Source: CAYWLQ01 sp964458775
GTDB taxonomy: Bacteria > Myxococcota_A > Polyangia > JAAYKL01
Reading direction: 5' to 3'
NCBI GenBank assembly: GCA_964458775.1
Contig: CAYWLQ010000006.1
Span: 1-64,000, forward strand
DNA length: 64,000 nt
A program made the translations under genes and the position numbers. The notes beneath the pieces are model-generated. The model did no database searches, was not told where the DNA came from, and saw only the letters and a program-made list of their open reading frames with translations. Below, piece by piece: positions 44,965 to 53,719 of the stretch. Every line of letters starts with the position of its first letter. Position 1 is the stretch's first letter.

Positions 44965-45139
44965 TTGCGTTTATGGACTTTGAATCCTTTGTATCTTGAC
45001 CCCAAAGGACTGGTTGCCTTGTGGCGAGAGGCGCTTCTTGCTCAGAAAGTCCTTCTTGGTCAAACTTAAGGGATACAAATATTATTCGGAACTCAATTTT
45101 TTGCATATTTGCGTAAATGCAATCACTATTAAGGGATAA
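44965..45139 (+). pseudogene. Frameshifted pyrimidine-dimer DNA glycosylase (Pyr_excise) remnant
   Basis: From TTG 44965 the frame reads MRLWTLNPLYLDPKGLVALW and then REALLAQKVLLGQT before a stop at 45067. This is the N-terminus of the Pyr_excise/DUF-type pyrimidine-dimer glycosylase family (RLWSLHPKYLD…GLVALWREALLAQ). One extra T in ACTTAAG causes the stop. In the next frame the homology resumes as KGYKYYSELNFLHIC and ends at 45137-45139, about half the family's length short. So the gene is both frameshifted and truncated. Confidence 0.8.
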
Positions 45140-45445
45140 AACACATTTCTGTGAGTTCGAGTAAAAATTCTTGTATGGAAAAGAAATAAAAATTTCAACA
45201 AAGAAGACAAGGGTAACAAATTGAAATATTGGGCTTTTTTAGGCGGTTAATGTTGCCTATTAATATCTTTTTACTATATTTTGTCTTTTTTGATACAAAC
45301 AATGGAGCGGATAGCTTGATTTAAAGGCTTATCTTCCATAAAATTAACAAAATTTTCTTGGGGGCTGAAGCCTTTCAGGTTTATAAACGCACCCGTGAAA
45401 AAGGTAAAATGCATAACGCTGAATTTATCAGGATGAGGACAAGTC
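45140..45445. other. Non-coding leader of the GltJ-like gene
   Basis: About 300 bp, AT-rich, no supportable gene and no strong repeat. It probably carries the promoter for the gene at 45446, which has AGGAC before its ATG. Confidence 0.4.
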
Positions 45446-47347
45446 ATGAAGATCGTTTGTGAAAATTGCGGTGCAAAATACTCCATTGCGGACGAAAAAG
45501 TAAAGGGTAAGGTCTTCAAGATTCGTTGTAAAAAATGCAACGAATCTATCCTTGTAAGAGGAGATGATAACCTAGCTGCTGTTGAATCTGAACTTGCTCC
45601 GGCCCCTACACCGGCGGCTTCCGCTCATTCACAAGGACGTGACGATGATCTAGAAGCCGAAACCCGCGTATTTGACTACGGGGGATATCACCATGGGTCG
45701 GAAGCAGAAGCAATTTGGCATATCGTAGTGGATGACCAACAACAAGGGCCGTATACAGAGGCTCAAATCAAAGAGTATCTGCAGACCGGAAGTCTTATGA
45801 GCGACGGTTTAATTTGGAAAGAGGGATTTGATGATTGGATGACAATCAGTGAGGTGCCCGAATTTGCAAAGGCACAACCGGCTCCAAGTTCAGGCGTAGG
45901 ACGAGGGGTGTTTGATGATCAACCGAAGGTACAGGGCGGTCTTTTTGATGATCAACCAGGAGGCGGTTTATTCAGCGGCGAAACAGCGGCAGCTTCTCCT
46001 TTTGATTCAGGAGGAGGACTGTTTTCATCTGCAGCAGCATCAGCTTCTATCGGCGGTGATGTTTTTTCCTCTGCTACCGCAGAGCCGGCTGACGGCGGCT
46101 TGTTCGGTCGCAACAGCGGCAAAAGCGCCGCATTGTTTAGTAAAAAGGAACCGTCAACTGCTGATGAAGGAATTTTTTCTTCTACCAAGGAACAACCTGT
46201 TCTATCTGCAGTTCAGAGTCCTCGTGTCAGTGCTGAACAAGCAATGATGACGGGACAACGCAATGAGAACTCTGTTCTATTCTCATTATCCAATCTTCAG
46301 GCATTAGCATCGGGCCCGCCCAAAGAGAAAGAGGCTCCTGCAAAGGCGGTAGGTTTTGCATCAGCTGTCGGAGGCGAAGAAGCTTCCGGTCTTATCGACA
46401 TTCGTGCACTTGCCGGTTCTCTATCTTCAACAGAGTCTCAAAATACAGTTGATGACTTTATTTCTATGGGCGGAGGCGGTTTCTCTCCTGCTTTAGGGGC
46501 ACCGGTTCTGTCTGCACAAAATGAGGGCATGAGTAACACAGTGAAATTTGCCATTATTGGCGGGGCAGTTGCGTTATTGGCTCTCATTGTGGTTGTGCTT
46601 GTTGTCGTTCTGTCAGGTGATAACGAAGCGCAAACAGCTGCACAAGAGCAGATAATGGCGCTGCAAAAGCAAATAGAGGAGTTATCAAAAAAAGGAACAA
46701 CCATTGAGAATGCAGAAACGCTAGCTGCTCTCCAGGCTCAACTAAAAGAAAAACAAAACGAAGCATCGGGAAAACCTTCAGCATCATCTTCATCAGCGGG
46801 AGCTTCATCAACTTCTGAATCATCAAAAACAGAGGATGACAAGAAAGCATCTGCAAGCTCAGGCGGTTCAAAAACCAAAAGGACCGGAAAAACTGGAGGT
46901 GCAAGCGAATCAGAATCTTCAAGCTCAGGAGGAAGCAGTTCTTCCTCTTCGGCGGCAACTCCTTCTCCAACTCCAAAAACTCCGTCTAAAACAACAGAGC
47001 TTGATGACCTTCTTGGAGGGAGCGGGCCGTCGAAACCCAAACAACCGAGTACAACTCCTTCAGCAGGAGGGGGCTTGGCTCCAACTCCTAAAGACTCATT
47101 GGCTAGAGAAGACGTACAAAGGGGAATGGAAGCTGTAGCTTCGGCAGTTAAAAGTTGCGGTCAAGGCCGAGGCGGTACGATAACTATGAATGTTGTGATA
47201 GGAACAACAGGTAGGGTTACCAGTGCAGCTGCCACAGGAAACTTTGCCGGTACCCCCATAGGTACTTGTGCTGCAAATGCAGTCAGACGAGCAAAATTCC
47301 CTGCATCCAAACAAAGTCTTAACGTAAAATACCCATTTAAACTCTAA
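45446..47347 (+). CDS. GltJ-like zinc-ribbon/GYF/TonB-type trans-envelope protein
   Basis: A 633-residue protein. An N-terminal zinc ribbon has C5, C8, C28 and C31 (zf-MJ0042 type). A GYF_2 domain begins at about residue 90 (IWHIVVDDQQQGPYTEAQIKEYL…GFDDWMTISEVPEF). Then come a long low-complexity cytoplasmic region, one transmembrane helix (about 365-390), a Ser/Pro-rich periplasmic linker, and a TonB/AgnX-like C-terminal domain (about 550-633). This order is that of the gliding-motility protein GltJ of Myxococcus, whose zinc ribbon and GYF domain recruit MglA and AglZ. The other glt genes are not in the window, so motility is not shown. Confidence 0.8.
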   Translation: MKIVCENCGAKYSIADEKVKGKVFKIRCKKCNESILVRGDDNLAAVESELAPAPTPAASAHSQGRDDDLEAETRVFDYGGYHHGSEAEAIWHIVVDDQQQGPYTEAQIKEYLQTGSLMSDGLIWKEGFDDWMTISEVPEFAKAQPAPSSGVGRGVFDDQPKVQGGLFDDQPGGGLFSGETAAASPFDSGGGLFSSAAASASIGGDVFSSATAEPADGGLFGRNSGKSAALFSKKEPSTADEGIFSSTKEQPVLSAVQSPRVSAEQAMMTGQRNENSVLFSLSNLQALASGPPKEKEAPAKAVGFASAVGGEEASGLIDIRALAGSLSSTESQNTVDDFISMGGGGFSPALGAPVLSAQNEGMSNTVKFAIIGGAVALLALIVVVLVVVLSGDNEAQTAAQEQIMALQKQIEELSKKGTTIENAETLAALQAQLKEKQNEASGKPSASSSSAGASSTSESSKTEDDKKASASSGGSKTKRTGKTGGASESESSSSGGSSSSSSAATPSPTPKTPSKTTELDDLLGGSGPSKPKQPSTTPSAGGGLAPTPKDSLAREDVQRGMEAVASAVKSCGQGRGGTITMNVVIGTTGRVTSAAATGNFAGTPIGTCAANAVRRAKFPASKQSLNVKYPFKL

Positions 47348-47475
47348 TAATATTAGCTATTTTACATCTCGTAATTCCCTTGAAAAACTCAATGTTGATG
47401 CGCGTTTGTGACATTTGATAAACCCATGCCCTACCTCTAGGTGATTAATTTGATGTATTTTGAGATGATAACGAC

Positions 47476-48153
47476 CTATTGCTGAGGTAGGTTGTTCTCA
47501 CACATGTTTCGCAAACTGCGAAGAGCTGTACTCATTAATTTCGAAGCCCATGATATTGTTATATTCATGTCAACTGCAATATCCTTCAGCTTTCTATTCT
47601 CAAAAAAGAATTGTTGAATAATAGTGCTTTGAATTTTTGGTAAAGAAAACACATATGCTCTCAGAACAGCTTTACATCTGTTTTGGTCAATTTGTTGTTC
47701 TGCTTCATTGTTATGAATTGACTCTTTGGGGGGCGATTCTTCACAATACTGCACAATATAAGCGGTTACTAATTCGCGAACAGTGTCTGATAATCTCTGT
47801 ACAGCCTCTGCTTTGTTATGTGGTTTTGGATCGCTCGATTTTGCTTCAAGCATTTCTTCTGCTTTGCAAACAAATTTAATTTTTGATGCGTTGTATGAAG
47901 TAAACCATCCCATTGATCTTAAACCGTCGTAAACCGACCAGCGAATTCTTTTGGCGGCATAGGATACAAAAGAAACTCCTCGATTTGGATCGAATTGTTG
48001 AGCAGCCATTAACAACCCTTCCATTCCGTAAGCTTCCAGCTCTTCTTCCATGCTTTGTTTAGATATGCCAATTTTGCGCATCTCGCTACGAACAGTATGA
48101 TGAACAAGTTTAATATAAGATTCAATATTCTCGTTTATAGAGGTCGTTGCCAT
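47476..48153 (-). CDS. FliA/WhiG-type sigma-70 family factor
   Basis: A 225-residue sigma factor from ATG 48153; an in-frame start 72 bp earlier is possible but adds a Cys-rich, unlike extension. Region 2 is EELEAYGMEGLLMAAQQFDPNRGVSFVSYAAKRIRWSVYDGLRS, the FliA/WhiG pattern. Region 4 is in SLPKIQSTIIQQFFFENRKLKDIAVDMNITISWASKLMSTALRSLR. No flagellar gene is near, so a motility or developmental regulon cannot be named. The GltJ-like gene converges with it. Confidence 0.82.
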   Translation of the reverse strand: MATTSINENIESYIKLVHHTVRSEMRKIGISKQSMEEELEAYGMEGLLMAAQQFDPNRGVSFVSYAAKRIRWSVYDGLRSMGWFTSYNASKIKFVCKAEEMLEAKSSDPKPHNKAEAVQRLSDTVRELVTAYIVQYCEESPPKESIHNNEAEQQIDQNRCKAVLRAYVFSLPKIQSTIIQQFFFENRKLKDIAVDMNITISWASKLMSTALRSLRNMCENNLPQQ

Positions 48154-48225
48154 TTTAGCGGTGTATTCTACATATACCCGTAATGAGCAGCAACCGCCAT
48201 ATCTTATTACTTCACAAAAACCCAC

Positions 48226-48552
48226 AGAAAACTGTTCAGTGTAATTGTAAAAAATAAGATAATTTGAAATATGTAATTTTGTAGTACAATGAGATAATAG
48301 ATAAAAGGTTTTTTATATTATAGTTGAGATATTGCAGTACAATGAACGATCTGCCTAACAAGATGATAATTAATAAGCAACTCATATATGGAAATCAAAG
48401 CATAGCATATCGTTTCATGGTGAAATTCAGAAATAAAAAAAACTATGCCGTCTACAATGCGGTTGTTAGAAAAAAGCAGCATTACTTATCAATAAGCATA
48501 AGATAAATAAGCGCGTGCAGAGAATAGTAAAAATACCAGTAGGAAAGGTTAA
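48226..48552. other. Intergenic region; weak possible small ORF
   Basis: A frame at 48342-48506 would give a 54-residue basic peptide (MNDLPNKMIINKQLIYGNQS…) without a ribosome binding site; I do not call it. TAGTACAATGA and CAGTACAATGA occur 54 bp apart. Otherwise no feature is visible. Confidence 0.35.
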
Positions 48553-50142
48553 ATGGCAAAAACAATAATAAGAAGTATCAGTTTATATGTTCTAGTTTTG
48601 CCTGTGTATTGTTTGATTACATGTTCTCAAGCTTATGCACAGGAAGGAGTATCAATTGAGACGTTCAAATCTTCTTCTAACGGAAATTCTCTTTTTGAGA
48701 CTATTCTTGCAACACCAAAACAACATTTAGGTTTTACCTTAGGGTTATTGTGGTCTCATGCACAAGAGCCGGTTTTTAGACTCGTAAAACAACAAAACCT
48801 TGATGACCAAACCTTCTATCCGGTTTGGTTTAGACAACAATTGGATATTTCGGCATCATTGGGTTTATTTGGACCTGTTGAGATTGGAATTGTAGTTCCC
48901 ATTGTGATCTATCAAGTCGCTCAAGATGTGGATGATGCTCAAAAAATTCAAGCTTCCGGAATAGGAGAGCCGAGATTGGATTTAAAAGTTCGTTTTTTGA
49001 ATCTTTCTCACTTTATTATGGGAGCAGGAATAACTGCAACTTTTCCTTTGGGTCATTATATTTCTTCAGGTCGAGATTATATGGGTTCATCTCTTCCTAC
49101 AGCAGAACCTAAGTTATTGCTGGAGATTCCAGTTAAGTCTGTCAGAATAGCGGGAAACATCGGTTTTCTAGTACGCAAAAAAGCTTTTATAGGAACTCAG
49201 AATCAAACTCACGCATTTACATGGAATGCCGGTATTTCTTGGGATGTAAAAAAATTTGAGGACCCTGACGGATTGAGGTTTCTATTGGAAGCCTATGGTG
49301 AAATGGATATTGATGTTAGCTATACTTCTACACCTGTAGAGATGCTGGCCGGTTTTAAGTATAGGGGAAAAAGCGATACAATATTCTCTATCGGTCTTGG
49401 TCCGGGAATTTCAAGGGGGTTGGGAACACCGTCATTTAGAGGCATGGTAGGACTTGCCTATGATCCTATTAAAAGGCGTGTGGCTGTTCCGGTTTGTGAA
49501 TTAGGTCCGGAGGACAATGACGGTTTTCAAGATGAAGACGGATGTTTGGACCCTGACAATGACGGAGACGGCATTTTAGATGTAGATGATCAATGTCCGA
49601 ATGATCCTGAGGATTTTGACGGCTTTGAAGATGAGGATGGATGTCCTGATACAGATAATGACAATGACGGCATTTTGGATGTTATAGATCAATGTCCGAT
49701 GGTTCCCGAGAATTTTGACGGTTTTGAAGACGAAGACGGATGTCCTGAGGAGGGGCCCGGTAAATCTATGGTCAAGGTTACAGATACCCAGCTTCTGCTT
49801 TCGAGTAAGATCTACTTTGACTACAATAAAGTTACAATTAAGCCCATAAGTTTTCCGATACTGGATGCGGTTGCTGAAACTATAATTGCTAATACTTTTA
49901 TTCAAAAGCTTAGAATAGAAGGGCATACAGATAACGAAGGAACGGAAGCTTACAACCGTTCTTTGTCTGAACAACGTGCTAAGACTGTTATGGAATATCT
50001 AGTCGAAAAAGGCGTACCCAAAGAGCGTTTGGAATCTGTCGGATACGGATTTTCCCAACCCAAGGCCTCCAATGACTCTGAACCCGGCAGAGCTATCAAT
50101 AGGCGTGTGGAATTTACAATTGTAAAGGGAGACGCAATATGA
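48553..50142 (+). CDS. OmpA-family outer-membrane protein with thrombospondin type 3 repeats
   Basis: A 529-residue protein behind AGGAAAGG. Signal peptide ends near AYAQE. A beta-barrel-like N-terminal half of about 300 residues is followed by calcium-binding TSP3-like repeats at about 320-400 (DNDGDGILDVDDQCPNDPEDFDGFEDEDGCPD). The C-terminal OmpA peptidoglycan-binding domain has IYFDYNKVTIKP and the motif IEGHTDNEGTEAYNRSLSEQRA, ending VGYGFSQP…NRRVEF. It should link outer membrane to peptidoglycan. The next gene overlaps by 4 bp (ATGA). Confidence 0.9.
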   Translation: MAKTIIRSISLYVLVLPVYCLITCSQAYAQEGVSIETFKSSSNGNSLFETILATPKQHLGFTLGLLWSHAQEPVFRLVKQQNLDDQTFYPVWFRQQLDISASLGLFGPVEIGIVVPIVIYQVAQDVDDAQKIQASGIGEPRLDLKVRFLNLSHFIMGAGITATFPLGHYISSGRDYMGSSLPTAEPKLLLEIPVKSVRIAGNIGFLVRKKAFIGTQNQTHAFTWNAGISWDVKKFEDPDGLRFLLEAYGEMDIDVSYTSTPVEMLAGFKYRGKSDTIFSIGLGPGISRGLGTPSFRGMVGLAYDPIKRRVAVPVCELGPEDNDGFQDEDGCLDPDNDGDGILDVDDQCPNDPEDFDGFEDEDGCPDTDNDNDGILDVIDQCPMVPENFDGFEDEDGCPEEGPGKSMVKVTDTQLLLSSKIYFDYNKVTIKPISFPILDAVAETIIANTFIQKLRIEGHTDNEGTEAYNRSLSEQRAKTVMEYLVEKGVPKERLESVGYGFSQPKASNDSEPGRAINRRVEFTIVKGDAI

Positions 50143-51224
50143 ACATAAAAATGAACCAGCTGATTTATTTTGTAATTCTTTTGTCGTTATCGGTTTCACA
50201 ATATGGGGCAACCGAACCGTGTCCAAAGTCTTTTTCCCCTCTTGATGACTGGGATAAAGACGAAATTTTGAATGTCGATGATGTTTGTTGTTTTACAGCA
50301 ACTTTACATGAAAATAACAAGGGTTCATTTTGTCCGGAAGGAGAGCTTGTTGATTTAAATATGAACGGCATAAGCTCAAAAAATGAAGGTGAATGCTGTA
50401 TTACACCGGAAGGATTCTGCGGCATTTTGTCATCTACACGTTGTAAAATTTCAAACTCCGATCTTGTGTCGGTAAGCTGCGACCAACTGTTGTATTATGA
50501 AGGAATGACATCGCCCAACAAAGTTGCCGCCTGCGACAAAGATTGCATTTGCTATTCCATAGAAGACTTTGACAAAGACTATAAAAAAGATCAGAGCATT
50601 TCCGGAGCTGCTGACAACTGTCCTGTAACTTATAACCCGGTAAATGAACTTGGAATTCAATCCGACAAGGACTCGGATTTGTTCGGCGATGCTTGTGATC
50701 TTGATGAGAATATATGGGATGAACCTATTTCTTGTAATAAAAGTATGAAGCAAGATATTTGTTCGGCTGACTCACTATGTGTTCCGTTTGTTTTTTATTT
50801 TGAGAGCCAAACGGAGATAAAACTTTACTGCTCTGTTGTCAGTTCATTAGATAGAGATACTGAAATACAAGACAAACAAGATGCATCAGTTGACGTGGAA
50901 GATACAGAAAATGATTTGCCTGACTCAGAGATAGAAAAAGACACTGAGAAAAAAAAGGATACTGATGCAGAAACAGATAAGGAAAAAGAAGAAGAAAGAG
51001 ATTGTACGGATAATGAATCTGAAAATGTCGACCGAGATAGTGATGGAATATTAGATAAAGAAGATAATTGTCCTACTGTATGGAATCCTGAGCAGAATTT
51101 TTGTGCATGCGGCGAGGATCTTTATCTAGGCGGTGCATTGTCATGTGATTGCAAAAATGCATTAAAAAATAAAGTTATAGGAGCATTTGATGTTTTGTTG
51201 ATCTTGTTACAAGATCTAAATTAA
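50139..51224 (+). CDS. Secreted Cys-rich protein with TSP3-like repeats
   Basis: A 361-residue exported protein (signal peptide MNIKMNQLIYFVILLSLSVS). Residues 20-230 carry many Cys and Asp-rich TSP3-like turns (DDWDKDEILNVDDVC; DFDKDYKKDQSISGAADNCP; SDKDSDLFGDACD). An acidic Asp/Glu/Lys linker (about 245-300) follows, then a last TSP3 turn (VDRDSDGILDKEDNCPTVWNPEQNFC). Its start overlaps the OmpA stop (ATGA), so the two are made together and may bind each other or calcium at the surface. Confidence 0.8.
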   Translation: MNIKMNQLIYFVILLSLSVSQYGATEPCPKSFSPLDDWDKDEILNVDDVCCFTATLHENNKGSFCPEGELVDLNMNGISSKNEGECCITPEGFCGILSSTRCKISNSDLVSVSCDQLLYYEGMTSPNKVAACDKDCICYSIEDFDKDYKKDQSISGAADNCPVTYNPVNELGIQSDKDSDLFGDACDLDENIWDEPISCNKSMKQDICSADSLCVPFVFYFESQTEIKLYCSVVSSLDRDTEIQDKQDASVDVEDTENDLPDSEIEKDTEKKKDTDAETDKEKEEERDCTDNESENVDRDSDGILDKEDNCPTVWNPEQNFCACGEDLYLGGALSCDCKNALKNKVIGAFDVLLILLQDLN

Positions 51225-51226
51225 GT

Positions 51227-51991
51227 ATGTCTGCACCAAACGAAAAACACTGTAACCCCCATAATTCCTTTAATCGAGATTATGAGCTCGAAAAAATGGA
51301 ATCATTGTCAAAATTGGCAAAAGTTGTTGTGCACGACCTAAATAATCATTTGGCCGGCATTTTGGGAAATTTGTCGGTTTCTTTGCGAAAACTAGATAAA
51401 AATCATCCGATCTATCCATTGCTTGTTGCCTCTCAAGGATCAGCGGAGAGAGGTGCTGACTTTCTTAAACAATTATTGATTCTCAGTACAAAAACTCCTA
51501 AACCCTATTCTAACCTTATTGATTTAAATTTGGCAGTAAAGGATGCTGTAGAAAAGTTATGCAACTGCGGATTCAACTCTAATACAATAGAGTTATCATT
51601 GGATGAAAAGATAATATACATTTTGGGGGATTTAAAGAAAATATCTAGAGCAATTTTTAATTTAACCTTAAATGCAAAAGAGGCTGTAGGACAACACGGA
51701 CTGATAAAAATTTTTACTAGCATTCAACATATAGAACATTCAGAATCAATAACGAATGGCATAAATTACGCTGTAGTTGAGGTTGTTGACAGCGGTTTGG
51801 GAATTTCTCCGCAAAATCAAACTCATATTTTTGAACCTTTTTTTACCACAAAAGAAAACTGTTCCCGACGTTGCGGTTTGGGATTGACCGAAGTTTGGAA
51901 CATTGCCCATGAGCATCAGGGCTTTGTTACAGTGGATTCAGAAGAAAATGTAGGTAGTAGATTTGGGTTATTCTTTCCCATGACAGAATAG
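51227..51991 (+). CDS. Histidine kinase without sensor domain
   Basis: A 254-residue soluble kinase whose ATG is 2 bp after the previous stop. HisKA is reduced to KLAKVVVHDLNNHLAGILGNL (phospho-His in VHDLNN). HATPase motifs are NLTLNAKEAVG (N box), VVDSGLGI (G1) and RRCGLGLTEVW (G2). There is no transmembrane segment, PAS, or receiver, so the signal must come from a partner. Third gene of the OmpA/TSP3 operon, hence likely to answer to envelope or calcium state. The convergent lipoprotein stops 3 bp away. Confidence 0.85.
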   Translation: MSAPNEKHCNPHNSFNRDYELEKMESLSKLAKVVVHDLNNHLAGILGNLSVSLRKLDKNHPIYPLLVASQGSAERGADFLKQLLILSTKTPKPYSNLIDLNLAVKDAVEKLCNCGFNSNTIELSLDEKIIYILGDLKKISRAIFNLTLNAKEAVGQHGLIKIFTSIQHIEHSESITNGINYAVVEVVDSGLGISPQNQTHIFEPFFTTKENCSRRCGLGLTEVWNIAHEHQGFVTVDSEENVGSRFGLFFPMTE

Positions 51992-51993
51992 TG

Positions 51994-53541
51994 CTATTCT
52001 ACAGTTACTGTATCAATCAAAATAGTAGCGGCTTCATATGTACCCTCATCGCCGGTGCTTAGTTGAATTCCTACTTCTTTTACAGTTGAGGGATCGTGAA
52101 CCGCTCCGTCCGGCATCCAGCTTGGGTCTTCAGTGAGATCCCAGTATACTTCTACCCACACTCCGGCCATTAGATCAACCCACGGACCGACTTCCATTGA
52201 CCAAGAGCTACCTGTTTTTATAATGATTTGTCCTCCAATAATAGGATTGATGTCCGTATCGGTGGATTCAATAGGACCGCCGGCAGACAACAAGACCCTT
52301 GCGCTAACGGTTTTTCCCGTCCAATTGGTTTCGTTTAGACCCTTGGATACTGTAACACGTTGTTCTCCTGCGGTGTAGGGTACATTTAGTACAAGAGCAC
52401 CCGGATCCGGTTCTCCTGAGGATCCTGTCCAATCCAAAACAGGTGATAAGTCGCCGCTATCGACAATAGCCCAGCCGAGAGTGTTTATAGTAAAAAGCCA
52501 TGGAGGGATTGAAGGATCACCTATCAACGAAGCATCCACAATCTGGATGGTATCGATTTGAACTGTTGCCGGTTCAAAAGTTCCGTTACTTCCTGTGGCA
52601 ATCTGAACGCCGATACCGACAACCTCCGCTGGATTAAAAGGCGCAGTAGACGGAACGGTTAGAATGACAGTTATCCATCCGCCTGCGCTGAGATTGGTCC
52701 ATCCTGAATTGACATGGTCAGGATCAGAAGAATCACCGCTGTTAGCATATACCATTACTCCTCCTGAACCGTCACTGCTCAATCCTTCTACCAAACGAAC
52801 TTGAGCAATAATTGCTTTATTTGTAAGGTCAAGAGGGGACGAGGACACATCAAGAGAAATCTGTTGGTTTTGTTCAGGTGCAGAAAAAGGTATCGATGCA
52901 ACTAAACACCCGGGATTAGGATTCCCGAGAGTACCATCCCAAGTCAAAGTGCTTTCCAAATCTGCATTGCTGTAACCGATTGCAAAATCTTCGTTATTGG
53001 AATCGAAAGTCCACGATAAACCGATATTTGTATTGTCGGTATCGCTGTCAGTATCAGTATCAGTGTCAGCATCAGTATCAGTGTCAGTGTCAGCATCCGT
53101 ATCGGTGTCAGTGTCGGTGTCAGTGTCGGTGTCAGCATCCGTATCGGTATCCGTATCGGTGTCAGTATCAGTATCAGCATCAGTATCAGTGTCAGTGTCT
53201 GAGTCAGCATCCGCATCAGTATCAGTATCTGAGTCAGCATCTGCATCAGCGTCGGTATCAGCATCTGCATCAGTGTCGGCGTCGGTATCCGCATCAGTGT
53301 CAGTGTCGGTATCAGCATCTGCGTCGGCGTCGGTATCTGTATCTGAATCCGCGTCTGCGTCTGTATCAGAATCCGCATCGGTATCGGTATCGGTATCTGC
53401 ATCGGTATCAGTATCCGAGTCAGCATCAGCATCCGAATTTCCCGTGTCGTTTTTGTTTTCATTACTATCGTCACTACATCCGACAGCAATACTCAAGCCC
53501 AAACAAATTGTGATAAAAACAAATAACCTTTTAACCTTCAT
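51994..53541 (-). CDS. Lipoprotein with Asp-rich repeat linker and two carbohydrate-binding-type domains
   Basis: A 515-residue protein behind AGAAGGAGAAA. Lipobox AVGC at residues 19-22, then a linker of Asp-Thr/Asp-Ala repeats (about 35-165). Two related beta-jelly-roll domains follow ('WTFDSNNEDF…VQIATGSNGTFEPATVQIDTIQIVD' and 'WAIVDSGDL…IQLSTGDEGTYEAATILIDTVTVE'), each ending with the same EAAT/EPAT-IDT strand. These are CBM-like, probably glycan-binding; there is no catalytic part. It is convergent with the histidine kinase and divergent from the sensor gene of the carbohydrate locus. Confidence 0.82.
   Translation of the reverse strand: MKVKRLFVFITICLGLSIAVGCSDDSNENKNDTGNSDADADSDTDTDADTDTDTDADSDTDADADSDTDTDADADADTDTDTDADTDADTDADADTDADADADSDTDTDADADSDTDTDTDADTDTDTDTDTDTDADTDTDTDTDTDTDADTDTDTDADTDTDTDSDTDNTNIGLSWTFDSNNEDFAIGYSNADLESTLTWDGTLGNPNPGCLVASIPFSAPEQNQQISLDVSSSPLDLTNKAIIAQVRLVEGLSSDGSGGVMVYANSGDSSDPDHVNSGWTNLSAGGWITVILTVPSTAPFNPAEVVGIGVQIATGSNGTFEPATVQIDTIQIVDASLIGDPSIPPWLFTINTLGWAIVDSGDLSPVLDWTGSSGEPDPGALVLNVPYTAGEQRVTVSKGLNETNWTGKTVSARVLLSAGGPIESTDTDINPIIGGQIIIKTGSSWSMEVGPWVDLMAGVWVEVYWDLTEDPSWMPDGAVHDPSTVKEVGIQLSTGDEGTYEAATILIDTVTVE
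53037..53450 (-). repeat. Asp-Thr/Asp-Ala coding repeat array B
   Basis: About 400 bp of 6-bp-periodic repeat encoding (DT)n/(DA)n on the minus strand. It is in inverted orientation relative to array A at 42385-42690 and shares its codon units, which could allow recombination. Confidence 0.9.
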
Positions 53542-53719
53542 TTTTTCTCCTTCTAATTGGCTGTGTTTCTTGCAAAAGACAATGTGGGAAAAATCACATT
53601 TTCTATTACTTGGTTTCTTAAGTGCTCAGATGAGATAATTAGAGATCAAAAAAGTGGCGGGGAGGTTTCTCTTTTTTATGGTCTTGACATATCCGATTTC
53701 AATGTCAGTTATTTAGATT

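Noticed and set aside
48342..48506. 54-residue ORF of basic composition
   Set aside because: No ribosome binding site, no recognised family, and AT-rich chance codons.
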